A stretch of 64,000 nt of DNA from CAMDPA01 sp964574325 (lineage in GTDB: Bacteria; Pseudomonadota; Alphaproteobacteria; Rhizobiales; Hyphomicrobiaceae): assembly GCA_964574325.1 (NCBI GenBank), contig CAZNMY010000003.1:62001-126000 (forward strand), given 5' to 3'. Of the stretch, positions 10,674 to 19,563 are shown piece by piece (position 1 is the stretch's first letter; each line of letters opens with the position of its first letter). A model generated the notes under the pieces. That model saw only the letters and a program-made list of their open reading frames with translations, had not been told where the DNA came from and did not search any database. The position numbers were made by a program, and so were the translations under genes.

Positions 10674-11387
10674 ATGAAGGAAAAAAGCACGATCGTCCTG
10701 GTCGACGACGAGCAGAACATTCTGAAGTCGCTCAGAACGGCATTGGAAGCGGAAGGCTACAAGGTCCGCACCTACTCCGATGGCATGGCGGCCCTCGAGG
10801 CTCTGATGGAAGAGCCCGCGGATCTCGGCGTCTTCGATATCAAGATGCCGCGTATGGACGGCATGGAGCTGCTGCGCCGCATGCGCCAGCAGTCCGATAT
10901 GCCGGTCATCTTCCTCACCTCGAAGGACGAGGAGATCGACGAACTCTTCGGCCTCAAGATGGGGGCCGACGATTATATCGCCAAGCCGTTCTCCCTTCGC
11001 CTCGTGGTCGAGCGCGTGAAGGCCGTGCTGCGCCGCATCGGTGCCAAGGACGGCGCGCCGCAGACGCCGGAGGCAGCCCGCGCGATCATCGAGCGCGGTA
11101 AGTTGAAGCTCGATCCCGAGCGTCATACCTGCCATTGGGACAACAAGGCCGTCACGCTGACCGTGACCGAGTTCCTGATATTGCAGGCGCTGGCGACCCG
11201 ACCCGGCGTCGTCAAGACGCGCGACGCGCTGATGGATGCAGCTTACGACGATCAGGTCTACGTCGACGACCGCACCATCGACAGCCACATCAAGCGGCTG
11301 CGCAAGAAGTTCAAGCAGGTCGACGACGATTTCGATGTGATCGAGACGCTTTACGGGGTCGGCTATCGCTTCAAGGAAGCAGCCTGA
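10674..11387 (+). CDS. chvI: Response regulator ChvI
   Basis: A 237-residue OmpR/PhoB-type regulator. The receiver has the acidic pair in VLVDDEQNIL, the phosphoacceptor Asp55 in LGVFDIKMPRMDG and the conserved Lys in DDYIAKPFSLR. The C-terminal winged helix contains TVTEFLILQALATRPGVVKTRDALMDAAY and ends with VIETLYGVGYRFKE. Together with chvG downstream and pckA upstream it matches the rhizobial ChvI/ChvG system, which responds to acid and envelope stress. The ATG at 10674 is preceded by a GGCGAG-like ribosome site. A longer in-frame start at 10635 adds 13 residues not expected for ChvI. Confidence 0.95.
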   Translation: MKEKSTIVLVDDEQNILKSLRTALEAEGYKVRTYSDGMAALEALMEEPADLGVFDIKMPRMDGMELLRRMRQQSDMPVIFLTSKDEEIDELFGLKMGADDYIAKPFSLRLVVERVKAVLRRIGAKDGAPQTPEAARAIIERGKLKLDPERHTCHWDNKAVTLTVTEFLILQALATRPGVVKTRDALMDAAYDDQVYVDDRTIDSHIKRLRKKFKQVDDDFDVIETLYGVGYRFKEAA

Positions 11388-11421
11388 GGGTCGCTCCAGC
11401 TTCAGTTGGTGGTCGCTTCCC

Positions 11422-11470
11422 GCCGAACGGCCTTGCCGGTCGAAGGACTGGTGCCCTTGGTCCGTTCGGC
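11422..11470 (+). other. Stem-loop between chvI and chvG
   Basis: GCCGAACGG (11422-11430) and CCGTTCGGC (11462-11470) form a perfect 9-bp stem around a 31-nt loop, in the 190-bp gap between the two regulatory genes. It could tune the regulator-to-kinase ratio by processing or attenuation. No T-tract follows, so it is not an obvious terminator. Confidence 0.45.
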
Positions 11471-11577
11471 GCAGCCTCCGACCAGGGGACGCGGCGCCCG
11501 GCTGTTGCAACGTGCGATACGGCTCGAAACGCGAAGGCGAGGCCTGACGTGAGGCCGAGCCCTTCGGTTTGCAAACT

Positions 11578-13467
11578 ATGAGGCTTCGGCACGGCATGCC
11601 CTTCGACGGCGAGCAACCGAAAATCGTGGGCGATGCGCTGGCCGGCGGCAGGGCAGCCGCGCAGTGGGCGTCGGCGACGTTCGCGCAGTTCCTGCGCATA
11701 TTGGAGATTGTGGGCGGTCACGTGCGCCGCTTCTTCGATCGGTTGCCGATCGTGCGTTGGTTTTCGCGCAGCCTTGCCCGCCGCATCATTTTTTCGAACG
11801 CGATCGGTCTCCTGATCCTGCTTGGAGGCTATTGGTATCTCAACCAGTACAAGGACTGGCTGGTCGACGCCAAGCTCGATAGCCTCACGGCCCAGGGCGA
11901 GATCATCGCCCAGGCGATCGCAGCCAACGCCACGCTCGACGGCGAGCGCCTCGTCGTCGATCCGGAAGCGCAGCCGGACATGGCCCCCCCTCTCGACGAA
12001 TACCGCGACGACGGCTTCGCGGCGCTGTCCTTCTCTCTGGGACCGGAGAAGGTTGCCCCGGTACTTCGACGCCTGATCCAGCCCGATATCCGGGCCCGCG
12101 TCTATGATCGCGAAGGCCGCTTGATCGTCGACACCGTCGAATTCCTGTCGAAGCGGAAGCTGGTCGACCCCCACAAGACCGACGACAAGCCGCGCACCAA
12201 GAATCTCTGGACGCGCATGACGGAGTACCTCTTCGCCTCGGAATTGCCGGTGCTGCGCGAGCTGGATCGCGCCAACGGCAACTATTATCCCCCCGTTCGC
12301 AGCGCGATGTCAGGCACCGGCACACCGATGCTGCTGCTCAACGAGGAAGGCCATCAGATCGTCTCCTACGCAGCACCCATCGTTCGTGCCCGCAAGATTC
12401 ATGGCGTTCTGCTGCTCTCGACCGATCCCGGCGAGATCGAGAAGGTGCTGAACAAGGAGCGCAATGCGATCATAAAGCTCGCCGGCCTCGCTCTGACCGC
12501 CAGCTTCCTCGTCTCGATGCTGCTCGCATATTCGGTGGCGGGCCCGATCTACAAGCTGTCGCAGGCGGCCGAGGCGGTCAGCGTCGACATCAACGCGCGC
12601 CACCGGCTGCCGGATTTCACCGACCGCAGGGACGAGGTTGCCCACCTCGCGCAGAGTTTCAAGGCGATGACGGCCTCGCTGTATCGCCGCATCGAGGCGA
12701 GCGAGAAGTTCGCCGCCGATGTCGCCCACGAGCTGAAGAATCCGCTGACGGCAGCCAACGCCACCGCCCAGTCGCTCTCGTATGCCCGCACCGACGAGGA
12801 GCGCGATCAGCTCGTCGTCCAGATCCGCAGCGAGCTGAAGCGCCTCAATCGCTTGATCAGCGACGTGTCGAACGCCTCCCGACTGGACGCTGAGCTTGCC
12901 CTGCAGCAGCGCGAGCCCGTCGATATGGCCGAGGTTCTGCACAATGTCGCGACGACCTTCCGCGACCTCACGAGCGGTTCCGGCCGTGCGATCGAGCTCG
13001 ACGTCGCCCAGCATGGAACGGACGATCTCGTCGTCCTCGGCCAGGACGGCCGCCTCGGTCAGGTCGCCACCAATCTGATCGACAACGCGCTCTCGTTCTC
13101 CCCGTCTGACGGTACCATCAGGATCTCGCTGCGCCGCGATAGCGACATGGTTCGCTTCTGCGTGGAGGACGAAGGGCCGGGTATCGATGTCGGCAAGCTC
13201 GAGAAGGTTTTCGAGCGCTTCTACACGTATCGCCCGACCGCCACGACGAGCCGGGGCAACAATTCGGGCCTGGGCCTGTCGATCACCCGTGAGATCGTGA
13301 AGGCCCACGATGGCAGGATCTGGGCCGAGAACCGCCGGCCCGAGCTGTCTGACAACGGCGTTGTCGATGGCCAACGGCGGGGCGCCCGGTTCGTGGTGAC
13401 GATCCCCGCCGCGCAGCGTGTCGGTCAGCAGTATCGATCGCAGCCGTCGCGGGGCTGGCGCGTCTGA
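11578..13467 (+). CDS. chvG: Sensor histidine kinase ChvG (ExoS)
   Basis: A membrane sensor kinase of about 629 residues. After a cytoplasmic extension (~65 residues) comes one membrane helix (IIFSNAIGLLILLGGYWYL), a periplasmic sensor region, a second helix (LAGLALTASFLVSMLLAYSV), HAMP, then HisKA with His384 in DVAHELKNPLTAA, and an ATPase domain with NLIDNALSFSP, VEDEGPGI and NNSGLGLSITRE. This is the standard ChvG layout; in relatives ChvG is held inactive by periplasmic ExoR, which is not in the window. The exact start is uncertain: TTG 11569, ATG 11578 and ATG 11605 are all in frame. Confidence 0.93.
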   Translation: MRLRHGMPFDGEQPKIVGDALAGGRAAAQWASATFAQFLRILEIVGGHVRRFFDRLPIVRWFSRSLARRIIFSNAIGLLILLGGYWYLNQYKDWLVDAKLDSLTAQGEIIAQAIAANATLDGERLVVDPEAQPDMAPPLDEYRDDGFAALSFSLGPEKVAPVLRRLIQPDIRARVYDREGRLIVDTVEFLSKRKLVDPHKTDDKPRTKNLWTRMTEYLFASELPVLRELDRANGNYYPPVRSAMSGTGTPMLLLNEEGHQIVSYAAPIVRARKIHGVLLLSTDPGEIEKVLNKERNAIIKLAGLALTASFLVSMLLAYSVAGPIYKLSQAAEAVSVDINARHRLPDFTDRRDEVAHLAQSFKAMTASLYRRIEASEKFAADVAHELKNPLTAANATAQSLSYARTDEERDQLVVQIRSELKRLNRLISDVSNASRLDAELALQQREPVDMAEVLHNVATTFRDLTSGSGRAIELDVAQHGTDDLVVLGQDGRLGQVATNLIDNALSFSPSDGTIRISLRRDSDMVRFCVEDEGPGIDVGKLEKVFERFYTYRPTATTSRGNNSGLGLSITREIVKAHDGRIWAENRRPELSDNGVVDGQRRGARFVVTIPAAQRVGQQYRSQPSRGWRV

Positions 13468-13481
13468 TCGCGGGGAGCGCT

Positions 13482-13952
13482 ATGTCGGACGATGCCGGCG
13501 AAACCGCGAACCTACACGGCACGGCACTGGCGGTCGGCGATCGCGGGGTTATGATCCGCGGCCCTTCGGGCTCTGGAAAATCGGACCTCGCCTTGCGCGT
13601 TCTGGCCCTGCGACCGGGCCCGCTCGTGTCAGCCCAACCGATGCTCGTCGCCGACGATCGCGTGCTCGTCACCGCCAGCGACGGCCATCTGACGCTCGGC
13701 TGTCCCGGCCCGATCCGAGGGCTGATCGAAGTGCGCGGTGTCGGCATCGTGGCGGTTCCGGTCGTCGCAGGCGCGCGGCTGGTCCTGGTCGTGGATCTCG
13801 TCCGGCCGGGCGACGTTCAGCGACTGCCGGAGCAGGAGGACACGGCCGTGATCCGCGGCGTCAGGGTCCCTCGCATCGCGCTCGCGCCGTTCGAGCCCTC
13901 CGCCGCTCTGAAGCTCGTTCTGGCGGTGGAAAATCTGCGGGATTGCCTGTAA
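13482..13952 (+). CDS. hprK: HPr kinase/phosphorylase, short alphaproteobacterial form
   Basis: A 156-residue protein corresponding only to the C-terminal kinase domain of HprK; Gram-positive enzymes are about 310 residues with an extra N-terminal domain. The Walker A motif GPSGSGKS is at residues 27-34, followed by VADDRVLV and the IRGLIEVRGVGIV segment of the HprK family. It would phosphorylate HPr on serine, and possibly dephosphorylate it. It begins 14 bp after chvG, so it is likely part of the chvG transcript, as in other rhizobia. The linkage connects envelope sensing to PTS state. Confidence 0.93.
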   Translation: MSDDAGETANLHGTALAVGDRGVMIRGPSGSGKSDLALRVLALRPGPLVSAQPMLVADDRVLVTASDGHLTLGCPGPIRGLIEVRGVGIVAVPVVAGARLVLVVDLVRPGDVQRLPEQEDTAVIRGVRVPRIALAPFEPSAALKLVLAVENLRDCL

Positions 13953-14104
13953 GGCCGTGCTCCCGAGGGTGAGCCCCCTCCATCACACCCACCCGCTCTC
14001 GGTTCCAAAATGTCCTCCGCGTTCAGTTTATCTCTTTCGACCATCTTGCGATTGCGGCAAACAGTTGCCACACCTAGGTCAGTTGGGGGAGCAAGGTCGG
14101 TTCC

Positions 14105-14509
14105 ATGATTGGCATCGTCATCGTGACGCACGGCGGTCTGGCCGGTGAATTCCGTGCGGCCCTGGAACACGTGGTCGGCCCCCAGTCCCAACTCGAGACG
14201 ATTTCGATCGGTCCCGAGGACGACATGGAGCTCCGCCGCGGTGACATCCTCGCGGCTGTGAAGCGAGCGGAAGGCGGCAGCGGGGTCGTCATCCTCACCG
14301 ATATGTTCGGCGGCACTCCTTCTAATCTCGCGATTTCCGTCATGGATGAGGCCAGGGTCGAGGTCATCGCAGGTGTGAACCTGCCGATGCTGATAAAACT
14401 CGCCAGCGTCCGCTCGGATGCGCCTCTTGCAAAGGCCGTTGACTTGGCCAAGGAGTCCGGACGGAAGTATATCAGCGTCGCAAGCCAGGTTCTGACGGGC
14501 GAGAGCTGA
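14105..14509 (+). CDS. manX: PTS EIIA component, mannose family
   Basis: A 134-residue single-domain EIIA(Man) protein. It begins MIGIVIVTHG, where His9 is the expected phosphorylation site, and contains the ILTDMFGGTPSNLA signature of the family. No EIIB, EIIC or EIID gene is adjacent, so it is unlikely to serve sugar transport and is more likely a phosphate-accepting regulator in a PTS(Ntr)-like chain with HPr and PtsP. The gene lies 152 bp after hprK and 81 bp before the HPr gene, in the conserved rhizobial order. Confidence 0.93.
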   Translation: MIGIVIVTHGGLAGEFRAALEHVVGPQSQLETISIGPEDDMELRRGDILAAVKRAEGGSGVVILTDMFGGTPSNLAISVMDEARVEVIAGVNLPMLIKLASVRSDAPLAKAVDLAKESGRKYISVASQVLTGES

Positions 14510-14590
14510 CGATCGCGGGGCATGGTGCGCGCGATCGTTCGATGAGACCCTTCACGGGCTCTCGGCAATCGGAAGCAGGAGGCGTCGCCG

Positions 14591-14905
14591 ATGCAAAAGG
14601 AAACGCATCCGGAAGGCAACAGAGCCCCTGCCGCCAAAGTCATCATCCGCAACCGGAAGGGGCTCCACGCGAGAGCTTCGGCGAAGTTCGTCAAGTGTGC
14701 CGAGACCTTCGACGCTGAAGTGACGGTCACGCGCGATGGCCAGTCCGTAGGCGGGACGTCGATCATGGGGCTGATGATGCTGGCCGCCGGCCCCGGCGCA
14801 GAAATTCAAGTGCAGGCGACCGGTCCCGACGCTCTGATCGCCGTCGAAGCGCTGATCGCACTCGTCGTCGCAGGCTTCGGCGAAGAGATGGTCGACGACC
14901 TCTAA
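14591..14905 (+). CDS. ptsH: HPr phosphocarrier protein
   Basis: A 104-residue HPr with an N-terminal extension of about 14 residues relative to the usual 85-90. The active-site His26 lies in RKGLHARAS, and Ser57 in GGTSIMGLMML is at the position phosphorylated by HPr kinase, consistent with hprK two genes upstream. It would accept phosphate from the PtsP enzyme I encoded at 41.9-44.2 kb and pass it to EIIA proteins. It is the last gene of the forward-strand chvI-HPr block; an oppositely transcribed VWA gene follows. Confidence 0.95.
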   Translation: MQKETHPEGNRAPAAKVIIRNRKGLHARASAKFVKCAETFDAEVTVTRDGQSVGGTSIMGLMMLAAGPGAEIQVQATGPDALIAVEALIALVVAGFGEEMVDDL

Positions 14906-14956
14906 CCCAGAATCACAAATGGCTGGCCCGTCTCGCTGCACTCGCGCCCGCCTCTC

Positions 14957-14986
14957 GAAAAAATAGGGCGCGGGGTTGCCGCGCCC
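14957..14986 (-). terminator. Intrinsic terminator of the VWA gene
   Basis: Read on the reverse strand, GGGCGCGG and CCGCGCCC form an 8-bp GC stem with a 5-nt loop (14966-14986), followed by a TATTTTTT tract. This is a classical rho-independent terminator just behind the VWA gene stop. The stem would also form in transcripts from HPr but without a T-tract. Confidence 0.8.
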
Positions 14987-15013
14987 TTGGTTCGATGACG
15001 GCAGGCCGAGGTT

Positions 15014-16411
15014 TCAATTCCGGATGCGAAGCGTCGACAGCGCCAGGGCGATCTGCCGAAACGAGGCGCGGAGTTCTTCGCCCGACGATGCGTTGAAGAA
15101 GAAGCTGGTGTTTTCCGCGGTCTCCGCTTCACCGCGCGAAGCGCACTGCCTCAGCGTGTTGGTCGCCGTCTCGTTGCCTTCGAGCTGGAAGCCGACGGTG
15201 TAGACCGTAATGCCGGCAGCCTTCATGTTGGTGCACAGCGTGACGGCCTTTGCCGACACCGAGGTCTCGTCTGCGCTGGTGCCGCCGAAAGTATTGTAGA
15301 CGCCGTCGGTCATCAGTACGGCGACTTTTCTGAGCTTGGGCTGCCCTTTTGAATTGAGCGTGGTCAGGTCGCTGTAGGGAGCCGGTGTGCTTGCGCTGTC
15401 CCAGATGCCGGTCCAGTTCGGCGACAACAGATACCAGGCCCATGCCGTTCCGAGTGCGCCGGCAGTGGCGCCGGCAGCCGGCAAAGCGGTGATGTGATCC
15501 TTGATCGCTTCCTTGTCGCTGGAGAGCGGCTTGATGGTGGGGATCTCGACCGAACTGTAGCCGGTCGTCATGCAGGCGCCGTTGCTGCTGTAGTTGGACT
15601 GGTTCGTTTTGGCAGCATTGCCCGTGTCGCCACTGTGGGCGTTGAGCGTGTTGTTGCCGACAGGCTTGGCGTCGGTGAATTCTTCCGTGCCCGTGCGCTC
15701 GGTCACGCAGGTGATGCCTGTCATGGTCGTGCCGCTGAAGCTGCGGGTCGTCTGCACGTCTGTGACGCGGTCGAGGTATTGGCCGACGTTGACGCGCTGA
15801 GAGAAGGGAGCGAGTGCAACCTTGGACGTGTACTGGCTCTGGTCGCTCCAGACGACGATGTCGACGAGATCTTTGGCGGCGTCCTTGAGGTCGGTGATCT
15901 TCTGACCGTCCATCGAGCCGGTCGTATCGAGCATCAGGGAGACTTCGAGATTGGTGCCGGCATTGCCTCCCGCTGCGATCACCGTCTCGGAGACGATGCG
16001 ACCGGGGATCGCAGAGAAGCCCAGCACCGCGAGGAACGGGCTCGGCATCGCGAAATCGACCGTTCCGCGCAGAACCGTTCCGCCTTCCGTCACGGCAAAT
16101 GAAGGTGTGCCGCCGGTCACATTCGCCGGCTTCATCTTGTCGAAGTAGGTGGTGGCCGCATTGATCCCGACGCTGAAATCGCTTCCGGTCGTGAGCTGAA
16201 GGGCCCGTCCGCCGGCGAGCGAAGCGCTGTCCATCGCGCTCTGCATCTTGTTGCGGGCGCTGAACCAGCGCGCATAGTCGATGGCGCCACCGATGGTGGC
16301 AAAGAGTGTCAGGACAGAGAAACCGAACACGATAGCGACGTTGCCGGAGCGGTCCTTCACGAAGCGGCTGCACGTTCCTGAATTCGGAATCCGACGCGTG
16401 AACTGATACAT
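15014..16411 (-). CDS. TadG-like pilus/von Willebrand factor A domain protein
   Basis: A 465-residue protein. Residues ~19-65 carry a TadE/TadG-like segment (DRSGNVAIVFGFSVLTLFATIGGAIDYARW), which is both export signal and membrane anchor. A von Willebrand A domain follows, with a MIDAS-type DTTGS (Asp162, Thr164, Ser166) and later VLMTDGVYN. TadG proteins belong to Flp/Tad pilus loci, but no other tad genes are here, so it is an orphan surface or envelope protein. It lies on the opposite strand between HPr and ahcY, interrupting an otherwise conserved block. It has its own terminator and an AT-rich upstream region. Confidence 0.85.
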   Translation of the reverse strand: MYQFTRRIPNSGTCSRFVKDRSGNVAIVFGFSVLTLFATIGGAIDYARWFSARNKMQSAMDSASLAGGRALQLTTGSDFSVGINAATTYFDKMKPANVTGGTPSFAVTEGGTVLRGTVDFAMPSPFLAVLGFSAIPGRIVSETVIAAGGNAGTNLEVSLMLDTTGSMDGQKITDLKDAAKDLVDIVVWSDQSQYTSKVALAPFSQRVNVGQYLDRVTDVQTTRSFSGTTMTGITCVTERTGTEEFTDAKPVGNNTLNAHSGDTGNAAKTNQSNYSSNGACMTTGYSSVEIPTIKPLSSDKEAIKDHITALPAAGATAGALGTAWAWYLLSPNWTGIWDSASTPAPYSDLTTLNSKGQPKLRKVAVLMTDGVYNTFGGTSADETSVSAKAVTLCTNMKAAGITVYTVGFQLEGNETATNTLRQCASRGEAETAENTSFFFNASSGEELRASFRQIALALSTLRIRN

Positions 16412-16759
16412 TGTTTCGACCTTCGCTGACCCTGTGTACGGATCATGCGTGTAAATTGATAAGAGCGAGTAAATAACGAGAAATTTTATGCAATTTTGAT
16501 CTCTTGCCGGAGTATGAATGTAGTTCGTAAAAGTGAATCAAAAATATATAAGCTTGATTGTCCTTGTTTCAGAATGACCGGGCTGAAAAGCGGATCGACA
16601 TCGTCGGTTGATCGCGACGCTCCCGGCTGAAACATGCCGGCCCGGGTTCCCGCGTGTTCCGGAGTGCAGAAGCAAGAACCGTGCTCTTGCCTTCGTCTGG
16701 CGGCGTTTCGGCAGCATCTCGTTCTGGCAGGACGGCCGAGAGGCTTGAGAGGAATGAAG

Positions 16760-16779
16760 ACATAAGCATTTCTTTATGT
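16760..16779 (+). promoter_or_regulatory. Candidate SahR-type operator upstream of ahcY
   Basis: ACATAA-N8-TTATGT is an interrupted palindrome with 6-bp arms, with core CATAAGCATTTCTTTATG. It lies 3 bp upstream of a plausible -35 box. From memory, it resembles the palindromic sites of the SAH-responsive ArsR-family repressor SahR found before ahcY in proteobacteria. No sahR gene is in the window, so the assignment is inference. Confidence 0.5.
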
Positions 16780-16782
16780 GCT

Positions 16783-16811
16783 CTTGCGCGACCAACCGGT
16801 CAGCGCTATAG
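16783..16811 (+). promoter_or_regulatory. Predicted sigma-70-type promoter of ahcY
   Basis: CTTGCG (16783-16788) and CTATAG (16806-16811) are separated by 17 bp and resemble rhizobial housekeeping -35/-10 boxes. The site lies about 95 bp upstream of the ahcY start and directly next to the palindromic operator candidate. Confidence 0.5.
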
Positions 16812-16907
16812 ACGCGGCGCGAGCAAGCACGCTGCCGACCCGGCCTCAATTCGCAGAGGTCCCTTCCCGCAGGGGCGCAGCCGAGACAAATCCCCGAGAG
16901 GATCGAC

Positions 16908-18320
<1,413 letters not shown>

Positions 18321-18329
18321 GGTTGCTCG

Positions 18330-18354
18330 GGGTCAGACCCTGCGGGTCTGACCC
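18330..18354 (+). terminator. Perfect hairpin after ahcY
   Basis: GGGTCAGACCC and GGGTCTGACCC form a perfect 11-bp stem with a 3-nt loop, 9 bp after the ahcY stop. There is no T-tract, so it may protect or process the 3' end rather than terminate by itself. Confidence 0.6.
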
Positions 18355-18476
18355 TACGACCGAACACGCTACATTTCACGGCCGGCGCGATCTCGATCAC
18401 GTCGGCCTTTTGCGTTGTTGACCTGATCCCGAGCCGGACTAGATTGCCTTTCGAAAAGAAAATTCGGGAGGACGCC

Positions 18477-19508
18477 ATGATTGATATTGCGCGATACGCG
18501 ACAGCATTCTTCTGCGCCCTGTCCGCGACCGCATCGCCTCTCGCAGCCCAGACCCCCGCGGAGTTCTTCAAGGGCAAGACGGTCACGATCCTCATCGGCA
18601 CCTCCGCCGGCAACGACTACGACTTCCGCGGTCGGCTGATCGCGCGCCACCTGGGCAAGCATATCCCCGGCGAGCCGCAACTCGTCCCGCGCAACATGCC
18701 CGGCGGCGGCGGTATCGTCGCGACCAACTACGTCGCCAGCATCGCGCCGCGCGACGGCACCACGCTCTACATGATCATGGCCAACATGATGACCGCCCAG
18801 GCGATGGGCGTGCAGGGCGTCCAGTTCGACACCCGAAAGTTCCGCTGGATCGGCAACACCACATCATCGCCGAATGTCGTCAATTCCTGGCACACGAGCG
18901 GCATCACGAAAATCGAGCAGACCAAGACGCAGGAGCTGGTGCTCGGCGCGCCGGTCGGCACCGCGGGCGCGCTCTATGCGACGGCGCTGGCCAAGGTTTA
19001 CGGCGGGAAGATAAAGCTGGTGACCGGCTATCCCGGCGGCGGCGAAGTCAACATCGCCATGGAGCGCGGCGAGGTGCAGGGCCGCGGCTCGAACTCGTGG
19101 TCGTCCTGGAAATCGACGAAACCCGCTTGGCTCGCGGAGAAAAAGCTCAACATCCTCGTGCAGGTCGGCCTCACGCGGGACAGGGAGCTGCCCGATGTGC
19201 CGCTGCTGCTCGAACTCGCGGGCAACGACCTCGACCGCAGCGTAATGAGGTTCATTTCAGGTGAGACGTCGATCGCGCGCGCACTCGCCGCCCCGCCCGA
19301 CGTGCCGGCAGACCGCGTCGAGGCACTGCGCCGCGCGTTCGATGCAGCGATGAAGGACCCCGAACTGCTCGCCGACGCTGCGAAGTCCAAGATCGACATC
19401 CAGGCGATGCGCGGCGAGGACGCGCAGAAGATCGCGGACGGCATCGTCGATGCGTCCCCTGCCGTTATCGCCCGCGCCCGCGAGCTTTTCGGCAATCTCG
19501 TCAAGTAG
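18477..19508 (+). CDS. Tripartite tricarboxylate transporter (TctC/Bug) substrate-binding protein
   Basis: A 343-residue periplasmic binding protein of the Bug/TctC family. It has a signal peptide ending near SPLAAQ, the FFKGKTVTILIGTSAGNDYDFRGRLIARHLGKHIPGEP start typical of these proteins, and the LVPRNMPGGGGIVATNYV signature. The ATG at 18477 follows a GGGAGGA ribosome site, preferred over an upstream in-frame start at 18444. No TctA/TctB membrane genes are adjacent, which is common for orphan Bug proteins. Likely ligands are carboxylates or related small acids; the actual one is unknown. Confidence 0.88.
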   Translation: MIDIARYATAFFCALSATASPLAAQTPAEFFKGKTVTILIGTSAGNDYDFRGRLIARHLGKHIPGEPQLVPRNMPGGGGIVATNYVASIAPRDGTTLYMIMANMMTAQAMGVQGVQFDTRKFRWIGNTTSSPNVVNSWHTSGITKIEQTKTQELVLGAPVGTAGALYATALAKVYGGKIKLVTGYPGGGEVNIAMERGEVQGRGSNSWSSWKSTKPAWLAEKKLNILVQVGLTRDRELPDVPLLLELAGNDLDRSVMRFISGETSIARALAAPPDVPADRVEALRRAFDAAMKDPELLADAAKSKIDIQAMRGEDAQKIADGIVDASPAVIARARELFGNLVK

Positions 19509-19563
19509 AGGTGTGAGACTTTCCCGGTCTGGCACCAATGGACGGCGGCAATAGTCTCATCGG

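Larger units (their letters stand above)
16412..16907. promoter_or_regulatory. Divergent promoter region of the VWA gene and ahcY
   Basis: This 496-bp stretch has no credible gene. Its left half (16430-16570) is AT-rich and likely holds the VWA promoter. The right half contains the ahcY operator and promoter candidates annotated separately. I looked for a SAH or SAM-II riboswitch before ahcY and did not recognise either consensus. Confidence 0.55.

Noticed and set aside
16781..16907. SAH or SAM-II riboswitch before ahcY
   Set aside because: I could not match the conserved core of either class; the palindrome and promoter explain the region better.
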